Origin: Deltaproteobacteria bacterium
Lineage (GTDB): Bacteria > Bdellovibrionota > O2-12-FULL-43-9 > JACQJE01
DNA: 7,263 nucleotides
Assembly: GCA_016205125.1 (NCBI GenBank)
Contig: JACQJE010000179.1
Coordinates: forward strand, 1 to 7,263
Direction of reading: 5' to 3'
Shown: positions 1 through 6,431 of the stretch, one piece after another
Position numbering within the stretch: the first letter of the stretch is position 1
How the letters are laid out: every line of letters starts with the position of its first letter
Notes under the pieces: model-generated
Databases searched by the model: none
Told to the model about the DNA's origin: nothing
What the model saw: the letters and a program-made list of their open reading frames with translations, nothing else
Translations under genes and position numbers: made by a program

Positions 1-243
1 GTATTGACACCTGCGAATAAGAGTCTTGTCTCGCCCCATTGGCGCATGGCTTCTGGAACCAAGCTCTCTGAAGGAGAAGAGATGTTGTTTCACGATCCTC
101 AGACCTCAGGAGGACTCCTTCTCTCAATCAGACCAGCGGACGCGGAGCAATGCCTCGCCGCGCTTCACCGGGCAGGAATCACTGCCGCAGCTATCGCTGG
201 AGAGGTCTTCAAAACAGAAAAACCGATGCTGGAAATCGTGTGA
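1..243 (+). CDS. selD: Selenide, water dikinase (selenophosphate synthase), 3' end only
   Basis: SelD makes selenophosphate from selenide and ATP, the selenium donor for selenocysteine and for selenouridine in tRNA. Only the last 80 residues are present. The frame is open from base 1 and stops with TGA at 241-243, so the TTG at position 4 is an internal codon and not a start. The family mark is the conserved C-terminal motif DPQTSGGLL (codons at about 91-117), followed by the usual ending: an alanine-rich helix, an AGI segment and an IAGEV strand. The N-terminal half, which carries the glycine-rich loop and the catalytic Cys or Sec, lies off the window, so whether this SelD is itself a selenoprotein cannot be said. 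The gene converges on the Lon-like protease gene with a 56-nt gap. Family assignment is firm. Confidence 0.93.
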   Translation, partial: VLTPANKSLVSPHWRMASGTKLSEGEEMLFHDPQTSGGLLLSIRPADAEQCLAALHRAGITAAAIAGEVFKTEKPMLEIV

Positions 244-299
244 GATTAATCGCGTCTGAGCGTCCCTTAAGGGATATCTCTAAGTCGGTCTTGCGTTTT

Positions 300-2840
300 C
301 TATCCTGAGGACGATTTTTTCTTTCTATGATTCTTTTTCTTCGACTTATCTTCTTTCTTATCCTGCTTTGCTGCCTGTTCTACTGCGTGCGGCAAAGCAT
401 GAGGAGCGTGAGCCTCTTCTGCCTCAACAGAAAATTCTTTGACCTGTTCCCCAATATGGGTCAATGCCTTGTCGACAAGATCGTTGGCGGTGCCTTTGGG
501 ATAAGTCCCATCGCTGCGGCGCCCCCCTGCCTTTCTCCCTGTGACAATCTCAATCGCATGATCGGCCAGATCAACCGGCCAGATGTGGAATCTCTTCTTT
601 TCGACCGCCTCAATGACCTCTTTTCTCAGCATCAGGTGTTTGATATTGGCACTCGGAATCACAACGCCCTGATCTCCTGCCAATCCATGGGCTTTGCAGA
701 CGTCGAAAAATCCCTCGATCTTTTCGTTGACTCCGCCGATCGGCTGGACGTCTCCTTTCTGATTGACGGAGCCTGTGACCGCAACCCCTTGTCTGACTGG
801 GATTTTTGACAGACTGGAAAGGAGCGCCAGGAGTTCTGCCAGTGAAGCGCTGTCCCCCTCAACCATCGAGTAACTCTGCTCAAAGCAGATGCTGGCGGAG
901 AGCGTCAGCGGCTTATTGTGCGCATATTTCGCTCCGAGATACCCGGTGAGAATCAGCATCCCTTTATCGTGGATACTGCCGCTCATCTTCGCTTCGCGCT
1001 CGATATTGAGCACCCCATCCTTTCCGACAAAAGTCTGCGCGGTAATGCGGGTCGGCTTTCCAAAGGCATAATCACCAAGATCGTAAACGGCCAGACCGTT
1101 GATCTGTCCCACCACCTCCCCTTTCACGTCGACAAAGAGGGTCTTTTCTTCGATTAATTCCTGGATCTTTTCTTCTGCAAGATTGCTCCGGTAACGGCGC
1201 TCCTCAATTGTCTTCTCTATAGCGTTCGCGTCAACAATCCTTTTCTTCTCCGTTGAGGCCCAATAACTCGCTTCCCGCACCAGATCAGCAATTTGTCCAA
1301 GTTCTGTCGAGAGCTTCTCTTTGTGACCGGCCAATCTTGCGCTAAATCCAGCAAGCGCCGCAATACCGCTATTGTCAAAGGGGAGGAGCTTCTCTTCAGT
1401 GCAAATTTTGTCGATAAAGAGGGCGTACTGCTCCAGACTGCCATGATCAAGCCTCATTTCACTATCAAAATCAGCTTTCACTTTGAAGATTTGAGAGAAA
1501 TCATGGTCGAACGCACAAAGGAGTGCAAAGAGCCAGGGATCTCCCAGGAGGATCACCTTCGTGGTGATCGGGATCGGCTCAGGTTTGAGACCCACCGCTG
1601 AAATATACCCATACTGCTCCCACATATCTTCAATCTTCACCGCACCCGTTTTGAGGGAACGCTTGAGAGACTCCCAGGAGAAGGGACTCAACAGCAGAGA
1701 AAGAATATCAAGAATAAGGAACCCGCCGTTCGACTGAACGAGGGCACCCGCCCGGACCATACTAAAATCGGTATGGAGAGTGCCCAATCTAGCCTCCCGC
1801 TCAATTCGCCCAATCAGGTTGAGATAGGTTGGATTTGGCTCATAAATAACGGGAGCCCCCTTCTTCTTTTCGTTGCTGACAATGACATTGACTCCATAAC
1901 GCGTAAATGAAAAGGGCTGTCCCGCCAACTGCACAGGAGGAGGAACGACTTGTCTCCGCTCATCGCTCAAAAAGTCTTCAATGTTTTCAACCACATCATC
2001 CTGGACCTCATCGAGGAATTTCCCTATCAAATGGTATTGGCTATACCGCTCCCGAAGATCCTCAAGGAGGTGACCCGCCGCGTAAAGTGTAAATTCACGG
2101 TTTAGAGCTTCGATCTCTTCCCGCGTCTGTTTCTCTTCTTTGACAATCTCACGAAATGCTTCCCGAATGTTATCATTCACCTTCTCTTGCGCCGCTTCCA
2201 GCTTCTTTTGGCGCTCTTCACTCAATTCTTCAATTTCACCTTTCTTGAGCGCTTTCCCCTCAACAATCGGAACCGTCACGAGCCCCTTCATGGTCTTCTT
2301 GAGCTGAAAACCTTCCTCTTCGACTCTCTTTTCAAGATCCTGAAGGATTTTTTCCTTCGTCTCCTCAAAGCGATTCATGATCTCCCGCTTGCGCTCTTCG
2401 TACTCCTTTCCTTCAAAAGCTTTTGGAATCTCTTCGCGGCAATTCGATATCAACTCCTCCATGTCATGCTTGAGTTCAACACCCTTACCTGCTGGAAGGC
2501 GCAAGGCCCGCGGTTCGTCTGGATTTTCAAAGTTATAAACATAGCACCAGTCATCCGCACTCGGCTTCGTGCTTGCGATCTCCTTCGCCAGGACAAGCGC
2601 CATCGTTCTCTTACCCGTCCCCTTTTGACCCGCTACGTAAATGTTAAAGCCCTTTCCGGGCATTCCCATGCCAAACCGCAGCGCTTTGATGGCGCGATCC
2701 TGTTGAATGATATCGTAAACTTTTGGAAATGCTTTTTTTCTCTTCTTGGGAAGTTTAGCGGGATCGAAATAGCCGCACAGATCCTTTACTGCCAACTCGC
2801 GAGGTTTCCTTGCCAAAACTAATTGAGTCTTCTGTCGCAT
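300..2840 (-). CDS. Lon-like ATP-dependent protease of the AAA_32 / YcbZ (LonB-like) type, 846 aa
   Basis: Predicted cytoplasmic AAA+ serine protease. Residues 71-79 form a Walker A loop (GQKGTGKRT) preceded by the FNIYVAG strand. Residues 127 to about 270 are rich in K, E and R and look like a long coiled-coil insertion. A Walker B-like strand GGFLILD lies at 372-378; as in YcbZ relatives, the aspartate is not followed by glutamate. The Lon peptidase domain occupies about 570-770, with nucleophile Ser664 in EGDSAS and Lys707 in GGVNEK. Their 43-residue spacing equals that of the E. coli Lon dyad (S679/K722), so the enzyme looks active. There is no Lon N-terminal substrate domain, which separates it from LonA. 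The last 40 residues are low complexity and end in a lysine-rich tail. The ATG at 2840 was chosen because AGGAG lies 5 nt upstream; a TTG at 2882 and an ATG at 2876 in the same frame lack a ribosome binding site. Substrates are unknown. Confidence 0.9.
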   Translation of the reverse strand: MRQKTQLVLARKPRELAVKDLCGYFDPAKLPKKRKKAFPKVYDIIQQDRAIKALRFGMGMPGKGFNIYVAGQKGTGKRTMALVLAKEIASTKPSADDWCYVYNFENPDEPRALRLPAGKGVELKHDMEELISNCREEIPKAFEGKEYEERKREIMNRFEETKEKILQDLEKRVEEEGFQLKKTMKGLVTVPIVEGKALKKGEIEELSEERQKKLEAAQEKVNDNIREAFREIVKEEKQTREEIEALNREFTLYAAGHLLEDLRERYSQYHLIGKFLDEVQDDVVENIEDFLSDERRQVVPPPVQLAGQPFSFTRYGVNVIVSNEKKKGAPVIYEPNPTYLNLIGRIEREARLGTLHTDFSMVRAGALVQSNGGFLILDILSLLLSPFSWESLKRSLKTGAVKIEDMWEQYGYISAVGLKPEPIPITTKVILLGDPWLFALLCAFDHDFSQIFKVKADFDSEMRLDHGSLEQYALFIDKICTEEKLLPFDNSGIAALAGFSARLAGHKEKLSTELGQIADLVREASYWASTEKKRIVDANAIEKTIEERRYRSNLAEEKIQELIEEKTLFVDVKGEVVGQINGLAVYDLGDYAFGKPTRITAQTFVGKDGVLNIEREAKMSGSIHDKGMLILTGYLGAKYAHNKPLTLSASICFEQSYSMVEGDSASLAELLALLSSLSKIPVRQGVAVTGSVNQKGDVQPIGGVNEKIEGFFDVCKAHGLAGDQGVVIPSANIKHLMLRKEVIEAVEKKRFHIWPVDLADHAIEIVTGRKAGGRRSDGTYPKGTANDLVDKALTHIGEQVKEFSVEAEEAHAPHALPHAVEQAAKQDKKEDKSKKKNHRKKKSSSG

Positions 2841-2843
2841 GCT

Positions 2844-2850
2844 CTCTCCT
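2844..2850 (-). promoter_or_regulatory. Ribosome binding site of the Lon-like protease gene
   Basis: On the minus strand the bases read AGGAGAG, with 5 nt between the AGGAG core and the ATG ending at 2840. This decides the start: the frame stays open upstream to 2882, but those candidate starts have no such site. Confidence 0.75.
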
Positions 2851-2899
2851 GCTTTTTGATGATGACTCACGCGCATTTTCAAGGAAGGCGATCAATTTA

Positions 2900-2929
2900 A
2901 GAGTACACTGGTTCTCCCCCCTTTGTAAA
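2900..2929 (-). promoter_or_regulatory. Possible sigma-70-type promoter for the Lon-like protease gene
   Basis: On the minus strand a TTTACA box (2924-2929; five of six match to TTGACA) is followed after 18 nt by TACTCT (2900-2905), a weak -10 match. It would start transcription about 55 nt before the chosen ATG. Nothing else supports it, and the weak -10 makes this a guess. Confidence 0.22.
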
Positions 2930-2938
2930 GAAGGAGGG

Positions 2939-2967
2939 TTGCAGAATATAAAACTTTTCAATAGGAT
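2939..2967 (+). promoter_or_regulatory. Possible weak promoter upstream of the palindromic element
   Basis: TTGCAG (2939-2944) and TAGGAT (2962-2967) are 17 nt apart, the ideal sigma-70 spacing, but match the consensus boxes at only three and four of six positions. If it is real, transcripts toward the binding-protein gene would read through the whole palindrome. The -10-like bases overlap the left copy of the flanking AGGAT repeat, so the match may be chance. Confidence 0.18.
2963..2967 (+). repeat. Left copy of putative target site duplication (AGGAT)
   Basis: AGGAT directly abuts the outer end of the left terminal inverted repeat, and an identical AGGAT abuts the right end at 3149-3153. 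A short direct repeat hugging both ends of an inverted-repeat element is the usual trace of transposition. Because the element ends are A and T, a TA duplication of the Tc1/IS630 kind (TA at 2967-2968 and 3148-3149) is the alternative reading. Confidence 0.6.
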
Positions 2968-2991
2968 AGTTCTCATCCGGAAACAGAATTC
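2968..2991 (+). repeat. Left terminal inverted repeat, 24 bp
   Basis: Perfect reverse complement of 3125-3148, ending inward at an EcoRI-like GAATTC (2986-2991). The match extends one base further outward (2967 T with 3149 A), giving 25 bp in all, then fails on both sides. Such perfection over 24 bases suggests a recent insertion or selection on the ends. Confidence 0.9.
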
Positions 2992-3124
2992 GTCATGAGG
3001 CGCAGCGAAAAATGAATGCTCAAGGCGACAAAAGCAAAATGCCCGGAGGCGTAGCCCTAGAGCTACGTCGAGGACATTTTGATTTTGGCAACGAAGAGCA
3101 TTCATTTTGCAGCCAGCCGTAATA

Positions 3125-3148
3125 GAATTCTGTTTCCGGATGAGAACT
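3125..3148 (-). repeat. Right terminal inverted repeat, 24 bp
   Basis: Exact reverse complement of 2968-2991; starts with GAATTC (3125-3130) and ends GAGAACT, immediately before the right AGGAT copy. Confidence 0.9.
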
Positions 3149-3153
3149 AGGAT
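3149..3153 (+). promoter_or_regulatory. Right AGGAT copy, also the likely ribosome binding site of the binding-protein gene
   Basis: AGGA (3149-3152) ends 7 nt before the ATG at 3160 and is the only Shine-Dalgarno-like stretch near it. The same five bases are the right copy of the direct repeat flanking the palindromic element, so the insertion appears to have duplicated and thereby kept the site. An ATG at 3152-3154 is out of frame with the gene. Confidence 0.5.
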
Positions 3154-3159
3154 GGCCGC

Positions 3160-4764
3160 ATGCGAAGAAACAAGTTTCATCTCTGCCTCATCTCATTGAT
3201 CATTCTCTCCTTTTGCTTCGGAATGATCGGCTGCAAGAGAAAAATTTCCATCCCCGAAAAGGGTCATCTCCGCATCCATCTGGGGACTGAACCCCCCTCT
3301 CTCGATCCGACGCTGACGGACAGTGTTGTTTCCTTCAAAATCATTGAGAATATTCTTGAAGGACTTGTTGAATACGACGAACAGCTCAATTTGCGGCCCG
3401 CTGGAGCTCATTCGTGGACTGTTTCATCGGATGGACGCACTTATACCTTTCTTTTGAAAGACAATGTCTGGACGGATGGCAAACCGGTCACAGCAGATGA
3501 CTTTATCTTTGCGCTGCAGAGGGCGCTGAGCCCAATCACACCCTCCGTGGCAGTACCGCTTCTCTTTTCAATCACGGGAGCCGCCGATTTTAAGTATTCC
3601 AGAACAGCCGATTGGAATCGTGTCGGAGTGCGGGCGCTCAACCCTAAATCTCTCCAGATTGAACTGGCCTATCCTGAACCCTCCTTTCTCCACGTTCTCG
3701 CACAACCGATCACCTTCCCTCAGCGGCGCGACATCGTCCAGCCGATGGGTGAACGCGCCTGGCTTGATCCAGAGAAAATGGTTACGAATGGGCCGTTCCG
3801 CCTTGCCGCCTGGAAACACGACTCCAGAATCGAGCTCTTGAGAAATAATCTCTATGTGGGCGACTCACCCTCACTGGAGCGAATCACCGCGCTCATCGTG
3901 AGTGAAACGAGAACGGCACTGACGCTCTATGAAGGGGGAGAGATTGATATTTTGGAGCAGATGCCCCCCTTTGCTCTTCGGGAATATAAAAGGAGTTCCG
4001 AACTTAAAATTTATCCTGATTTTTCCACCTATTTCGTCGCATTCAACACAAGAAAGGCCCCCTTTGATGATGTTCGCGTGAGAAAGGCATTTGTGATGTC
4101 GATCAACAAGAGCGCCATCGTCAACATTGTCGATGGGGGGGTGAAACCCGCAAAGTCGTTCGTTCCACCCGGCATTGTCGGATTCAACCCTGCCATTGGC
4201 CTTTTTCCGAATTACAAAGGTGCGAACTCCCTCCTGGCAGCTGCTGGTTTTGATCCGAGGCAGGATGGAAAATCGTTCCCTCAAATTATCGCCGGATTCA
4301 ACACGAATGAACGCCATCAACTCATCATGGAATGGCTGCAGCAACAGTGGAAGGATATCCTGAAGATCAGAGTTTCACTTGATAATCGCGAATGGAAATC
4401 GTACCTCGACTGGCTGGTGAGCGATCCTCCCCACATCTTCCGGTACGCATGGCTTGCGGCAATTCCGGATGCAATAGCGCATCTGACACTCTTCGAGTCG
4501 ACAAATCCAAGTAATTTTGGAAAGTGGTCGAACGGACATTATGATCAACTGATCAGCAAAATTCGCCGCACTCCGCCTTCTGCGGAACGCAGCCTGCTGA
4601 TTGATGAGGCACAGAGAATCCTCGTAGAACAGGAAGCGGTCCTGATCCCAATCTACTTTTATACCCGCCCGATCTTGTCAAAGCCGTACGTAAGGGGCCT
4701 TCGCGTTACAGGTCGAGGAGTCCTCCCTTATAAGAGCGTATCGATTCAAACAGGGCGGCCCTAA
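3160..4764 (+). CDS. OppA-like peptide-binding lipoprotein (ABC transporter family 5 solute-binding protein), 534 aa
   Basis: Predicted extracytoplasmic binding component of an oligopeptide-type ABC importer, held to the membrane by a lipid anchor. Residues 1-24 are a signal peptide (basic MRRNK start, then a hydrophobic core). The lipobox-like end MIGC puts the lipidated cysteine at 25; the M at the -3 position is slightly unusual. Family 5 hallmarks follow: GTEPPSLDP at 42-50, the WTDGKPVTADDF segment at about 104-115, NGPFRLAAW at about 200-208, and DDVRVRKAF roughly 300 residues in. The length is close to that of OppA (about 540). The ATG at 3160 is preceded by AGGA, and the frame has no better start. 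No permease or ATPase gene is adjacent: upstream lies the palindromic element and then a divergent protease gene, and downstream a convergent gene 7 nt away. It is therefore an orphan in this view. Ligand is unknown. Confidence 0.9.
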   Translation: MRRNKFHLCLISLIILSFCFGMIGCKRKISIPEKGHLRIHLGTEPPSLDPTLTDSVVSFKIIENILEGLVEYDEQLNLRPAGAHSWTVSSDGRTYTFLLKDNVWTDGKPVTADDFIFALQRALSPITPSVAVPLLFSITGAADFKYSRTADWNRVGVRALNPKSLQIELAYPEPSFLHVLAQPITFPQRRDIVQPMGERAWLDPEKMVTNGPFRLAAWKHDSRIELLRNNLYVGDSPSLERITALIVSETRTALTLYEGGEIDILEQMPPFALREYKRSSELKIYPDFSTYFVAFNTRKAPFDDVRVRKAFVMSINKSAIVNIVDGGVKPAKSFVPPGIVGFNPAIGLFPNYKGANSLLAAAGFDPRQDGKSFPQIIAGFNTNERHQLIMEWLQQQWKDILKIRVSLDNREWKSYLDWLVSDPPHIFRYAWLAAIPDAIAHLTLFESTNPSNFGKWSNGHYDQLISKIRRTPPSAERSLLIDEAQRILVEQEAVLIPIYFYTRPILSKPYVRGLRVTGRGVLPYKSVSIQTGRP

Positions 4765-4771
4765 TCAAGGG

Positions 4772-5137
4772 TCATTTTGGAAAGGTACCGAGCCTGAGCA
4801 TTGTGACAGAGCAGGCCTCCAGCACTTCGATCCCCCCTTTTTTTAACAACAGCGCCAAAGGGGGATTCTCCGCGCCCGGGTTGAAGATGACAAAACGGGG
4901 CTTCGCTTTGAGGATCTGCTCTTGGTACAGAGCGCTCTTTTCCGGACTCAGATAAATGGTGATGCCATCGAGTTTTTCGGGAACCGATTTGAGATCTTTA
5001 AAACAGCGAATCCCTTCGACCTTCTCGATAGTTGGATTTACGGGAAAGATCGTATACCCCTGTGCCATCAAACCCTTCAGAGCCAAATAAGCAAAGCGCT
5101 CAGGATTCTTTGACGCCCCTAAAATCGCGATTTTCAT
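4772..5137 (-). CDS. Small CoA-binding Rossmann-fold protein (CoA_binding_2 / YccU-like), 121 aa
   Basis: Single-domain Rossmann protein resembling the CoA-binding domain of succinyl-CoA synthetase. The nucleotide-binding start MKIAILGASKNPERF opens the protein. The second strand with FPVNP lies at 31-35, the DGITIYL strand at 57-63, a variant NPGAENP in place of the common WxQxGAxN at 86-92, and the conserved late cysteine (EACSVTML) at 109. The family is small and cytoplasmic, binds CoA in structural studies, and has no settled physiological role. The ATG at 5137 follows an AAGGGAGG stretch and matches the family start. The frame is open to 5179, but those 14 extra residues would overlap the upstream gene and do not look conserved. 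It is the last gene of the ribH-nusB-corB string, 13 nt after corB. Confidence 0.85.
   Translation of the reverse strand: MKIAILGASKNPERFAYLALKGLMAQGYTIFPVNPTIEKVEGIRCFKDLKSVPEKLDGITIYLSPEKSALYQEQILKAKPRFVIFNPGAENPPLALLLKKGGIEVLEACSVTMLRLGTFPK
4832..4865. repeat. Inverted repeat CCCCCTTT / AAAGGGGG inside the CoA-binding gene
   Basis: CCCCCTTT (4833-4840) pairs with AAAGGGGG (4857-4864) across a 16-base loop. It lies wholly within coding sequence near the 3' end of the gene and encodes a KKGG stretch and the NPP segment. On the minus strand the stem is preceded by coding sequence, and the G-run arm is not followed by a T-run, so it is not a classic terminator. A similar but poorer C/T-A/G inverted stretch sits at 2914-2938. 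Confidence 0.45.
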
Positions 5138-5140
5138 ACG

Positions 5141-5148
5141 CCTCCCTT
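5141..5148 (-). promoter_or_regulatory. Ribosome binding site deciding the CoA-binding protein start
   Basis: On the minus strand the bases read AAGGGAGG, ending 3 nt before the ATG at 5137; the AAGG part sits at a more usual 7-nt distance. It supports 5137 over the upstream in-frame start at 5179. Confidence 0.55.
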
Positions 5149-5150
5149 CC

Positions 5151-6431
5151 TTAAATGACGTCGGATTCCTCTTCTTCAAGAAGCTTCTTGATCCTCAGGC
5201 GTCGAACGGTCGTGGGCGTGGCGCTGATCACACGAAACTCGTAGCCGCCAATCTTAATCTCCTCGCCCATCTTTGGGATATGCTCCAATTCTGTAAGGAG
5301 AAGGCCCGCCACCGTTTGAAACCCCTCCTCTTCAGGGAGATCCCACTGAAGTTCGCGGTTTAAATCTCTCAACCTCACCGTCCCATCGACTTGTACGGTC
5401 CCATCAGGAGCGACTTCCAGGAGTTCTGGCGCAAGCTCATACTCATCAGAAATCTCTCCCACGATCACCTCAATAATATCCTCAAGCGTGATAAGCCCGT
5501 CAACCCCGCCATACTCATTCACCACAATGGCCATATGATAATGCCCCTTCTGAAAATCCCCCAGAAGTGACTGTACCGGCCTGGAACGGGGAACAAAGTA
5601 GGCAGGCCGGATAATACTCTTTATATCGAAATTCGGATTTTCAATATAACACTTCAGCACATCCTTCGTGTAAATGAGGCCGATCACTTCATCCTTTGGG
5701 CCTTCCACTATGGGGAATCGAGAGTGCCCTGACTGGATCATTTTCTCGACATTCGCGGTATTCTCCTCTGTGATATCAAGAACCACCATGTCCGAGCGAT
5801 GAATACGAATATCGCCAGCAGTAGTGCTTCCAAGGTCTAAAATGCCGCGCAGCATCTCAAGCTTCTTGTAGGGGAGCGCAACCCCTTCGCCCATCAGGAC
5901 CATCGTCCGGATATCTTCTTCCGTCAACGTTGGAGGATATTTCTGTATTTGAGATTTCGTACCGAAAACTCTAAAAACAAAACGCGTAAATAAAGTGGCA
6001 AGTCTCACGATCGGGTACAAGATCCACATGCAGAGCCTGACGGGATAGATCACCTTTAGCGCCACCCCTTCTGTATGAATGGCCGCGTAGGTCTTTGGAA
6101 GAATTTCAGAAAAAATCAGAAGAAGAACAGTCATTGCGATTGTGGCAATGAGCACACCGCGCTCGCCAAAAAAACGGATAAAGATTGCTGTCGCGATCGA
6201 AGTGGCCGCAATATTGACAATGTTGTTGCCGACAAGGAGTGTCGATAAAAGATGTTCCGGCTTCTGAACCATCGCCTCCACATATCTGGCCGACGCGTTC
6301 CCCTGACGGGAGAGGTGATGGAGACGAATCCGGTTCATCGTCATCAGCCCCGTCTCCGAACCTGAGAAAAAAGCCGAAAGGATGAGAAAGAAAGGGAGGG
6401 TCAGCAGCCACCAAAACCAGTGTACTTCCAT
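5151..6431 (-). CDS. CorB/YfjD-type CNNM-CBS membrane protein, putative Mg2+ (or Co2+) transport, 426 aa
   Basis: Inner-membrane protein of the HlyC/CorC (CNNM) family, close in layout to E. coli YfjD (CorB); family members are linked to Mg2+ efflux or homeostasis. The N-terminal CNNM (DUF21) domain covers about residues 1-180, with membrane segments near 6-22, 62-84, 92-112 and 128-150. It carries the hallmarks FFSGSETG (about 21-28) and EILPK (109-113). A CBS pair follows at about 205-330, including VVNEYGGVDGLITLEDIIEVI, then the CorC/HlyC C-terminal domain at about 345-418. The usual I-M-x-P-R at the start of the CBS region reads IRIHR here (208-212). The ATG at 6431 overlaps the nusB stop as TGATG, with GGAG 8 nt upstream; a TTG at 6434 is the alternative start. 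HlyC-like hemolysin labels sometimes given to this family are not supported by anything seen here. Confidence 0.9.
   Translation of the reverse strand: MEVHWFWWLLTLPFFLILSAFFSGSETGLMTMNRIRLHHLSRQGNASARYVEAMVQKPEHLLSTLLVGNNIVNIAATSIATAIFIRFFGERGVLIATIAMTVLLLIFSEILPKTYAAIHTEGVALKVIYPVRLCMWILYPIVRLATLFTRFVFRVFGTKSQIQKYPPTLTEEDIRTMVLMGEGVALPYKKLEMLRGILDLGSTTAGDIRIHRSDMVVLDITEENTANVEKMIQSGHSRFPIVEGPKDEVIGLIYTKDVLKCYIENPNFDIKSIIRPAYFVPRSRPVQSLLGDFQKGHYHMAIVVNEYGGVDGLITLEDIIEVIVGEISDEYELAPELLEVAPDGTVQVDGTVRLRDLNRELQWDLPEEEGFQTVAGLLLTELEHIPKMGEEIKIGGYEFRVISATPTTVRRLRIKKLLEEEESDVI

Larger units (their letters stand above)
2968..3148. mobile_element. MITE-like palindromic element, 181 bp, no coding capacity
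   Basis: The element begins AGTTCTCATCCGGAAACAG and ends with its exact reverse complement. Further matching arms lie inside: AAAATGAATGCTC at 3009-3021 against 3096-3108, CAAAATG at 3035-3041 against 3075-3081, and GGCGTAGC at 3048-3055 against GCTACGTC at 3062-3069. All pairs share one centre near 3058, so the whole element is an imperfect palindrome able to fold into one long hairpin with a CCTAGA loop. It is flanked by the direct repeat AGGAT. It holds no transposase, so it would need one supplied in trans. A minus-strand frame runs through it but resembles no protein. Size, ends and flanking repeat fit a MITE; copy number in the genome is unknown, and a fixed regulatory or RNA hairpin remains possible. 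Confidence 0.72.

Noticed and set aside
263..274. Perfect palindrome TCCCTTAAGGGA between selD and the protease gene, considered as a shared terminator
   Set aside because: A 12-base palindrome leaves almost no loop, and neither strand has a run of T after it. It may be chance; not called as a terminator.
327..809. Plus-strand 160-codon open frame antisense to the protease gene
   Set aside because: It lies fully inside the protease coding sequence, whose Lon domain motifs are clear on the minus strand, and shows no family features of its own.
2187..2822. Plus-strand 211-codon open frame antisense to the AAA+ part of the protease gene
   Set aside because: Long antisense frame produced by the K/E-rich coiled-coil codons on the other strand; its Leu/Phe-rich composition reflects reversed Lys and Glu codons.
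2914..2938. C/T-rich then A/G-rich imperfect inverted stretch as a terminator or repeat copy
   Set aside because: Only about seven of eleven positions pair, the loop is two bases, and no T-run follows. It is mentioned only as a possible relative of the 4832-4865 repeat.
2755..3180. Minus-strand 141-codon open frame across the intergenic region
   Set aside because: It runs through the palindromic element and into the 5' end of the protease gene in another frame, is rich in Cys and Phe with no domain-like pattern, and has no ribosome binding site. It is a by-product of the repeat.
3871..4344. Minus-strand 157-codon open frame inside the binding-protein gene
   Set aside because: Shadow of a well-supported family 5 binding protein on the plus strand.
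4752..4762. AGGGCGGCCCT at the end of the binding-protein gene as a terminator
   Set aside because: The possible loop is a single base, there is no T-run, and only 7 nt separate the two convergent genes.
5138..5179. Upstream in-frame start extending the CoA-binding protein by 14 residues
   Set aside because: It overlaps the 3' end of the CorB-type gene, the extra residues are basic and unlike the family, and a ribosome binding site sits before the ATG at 5137.
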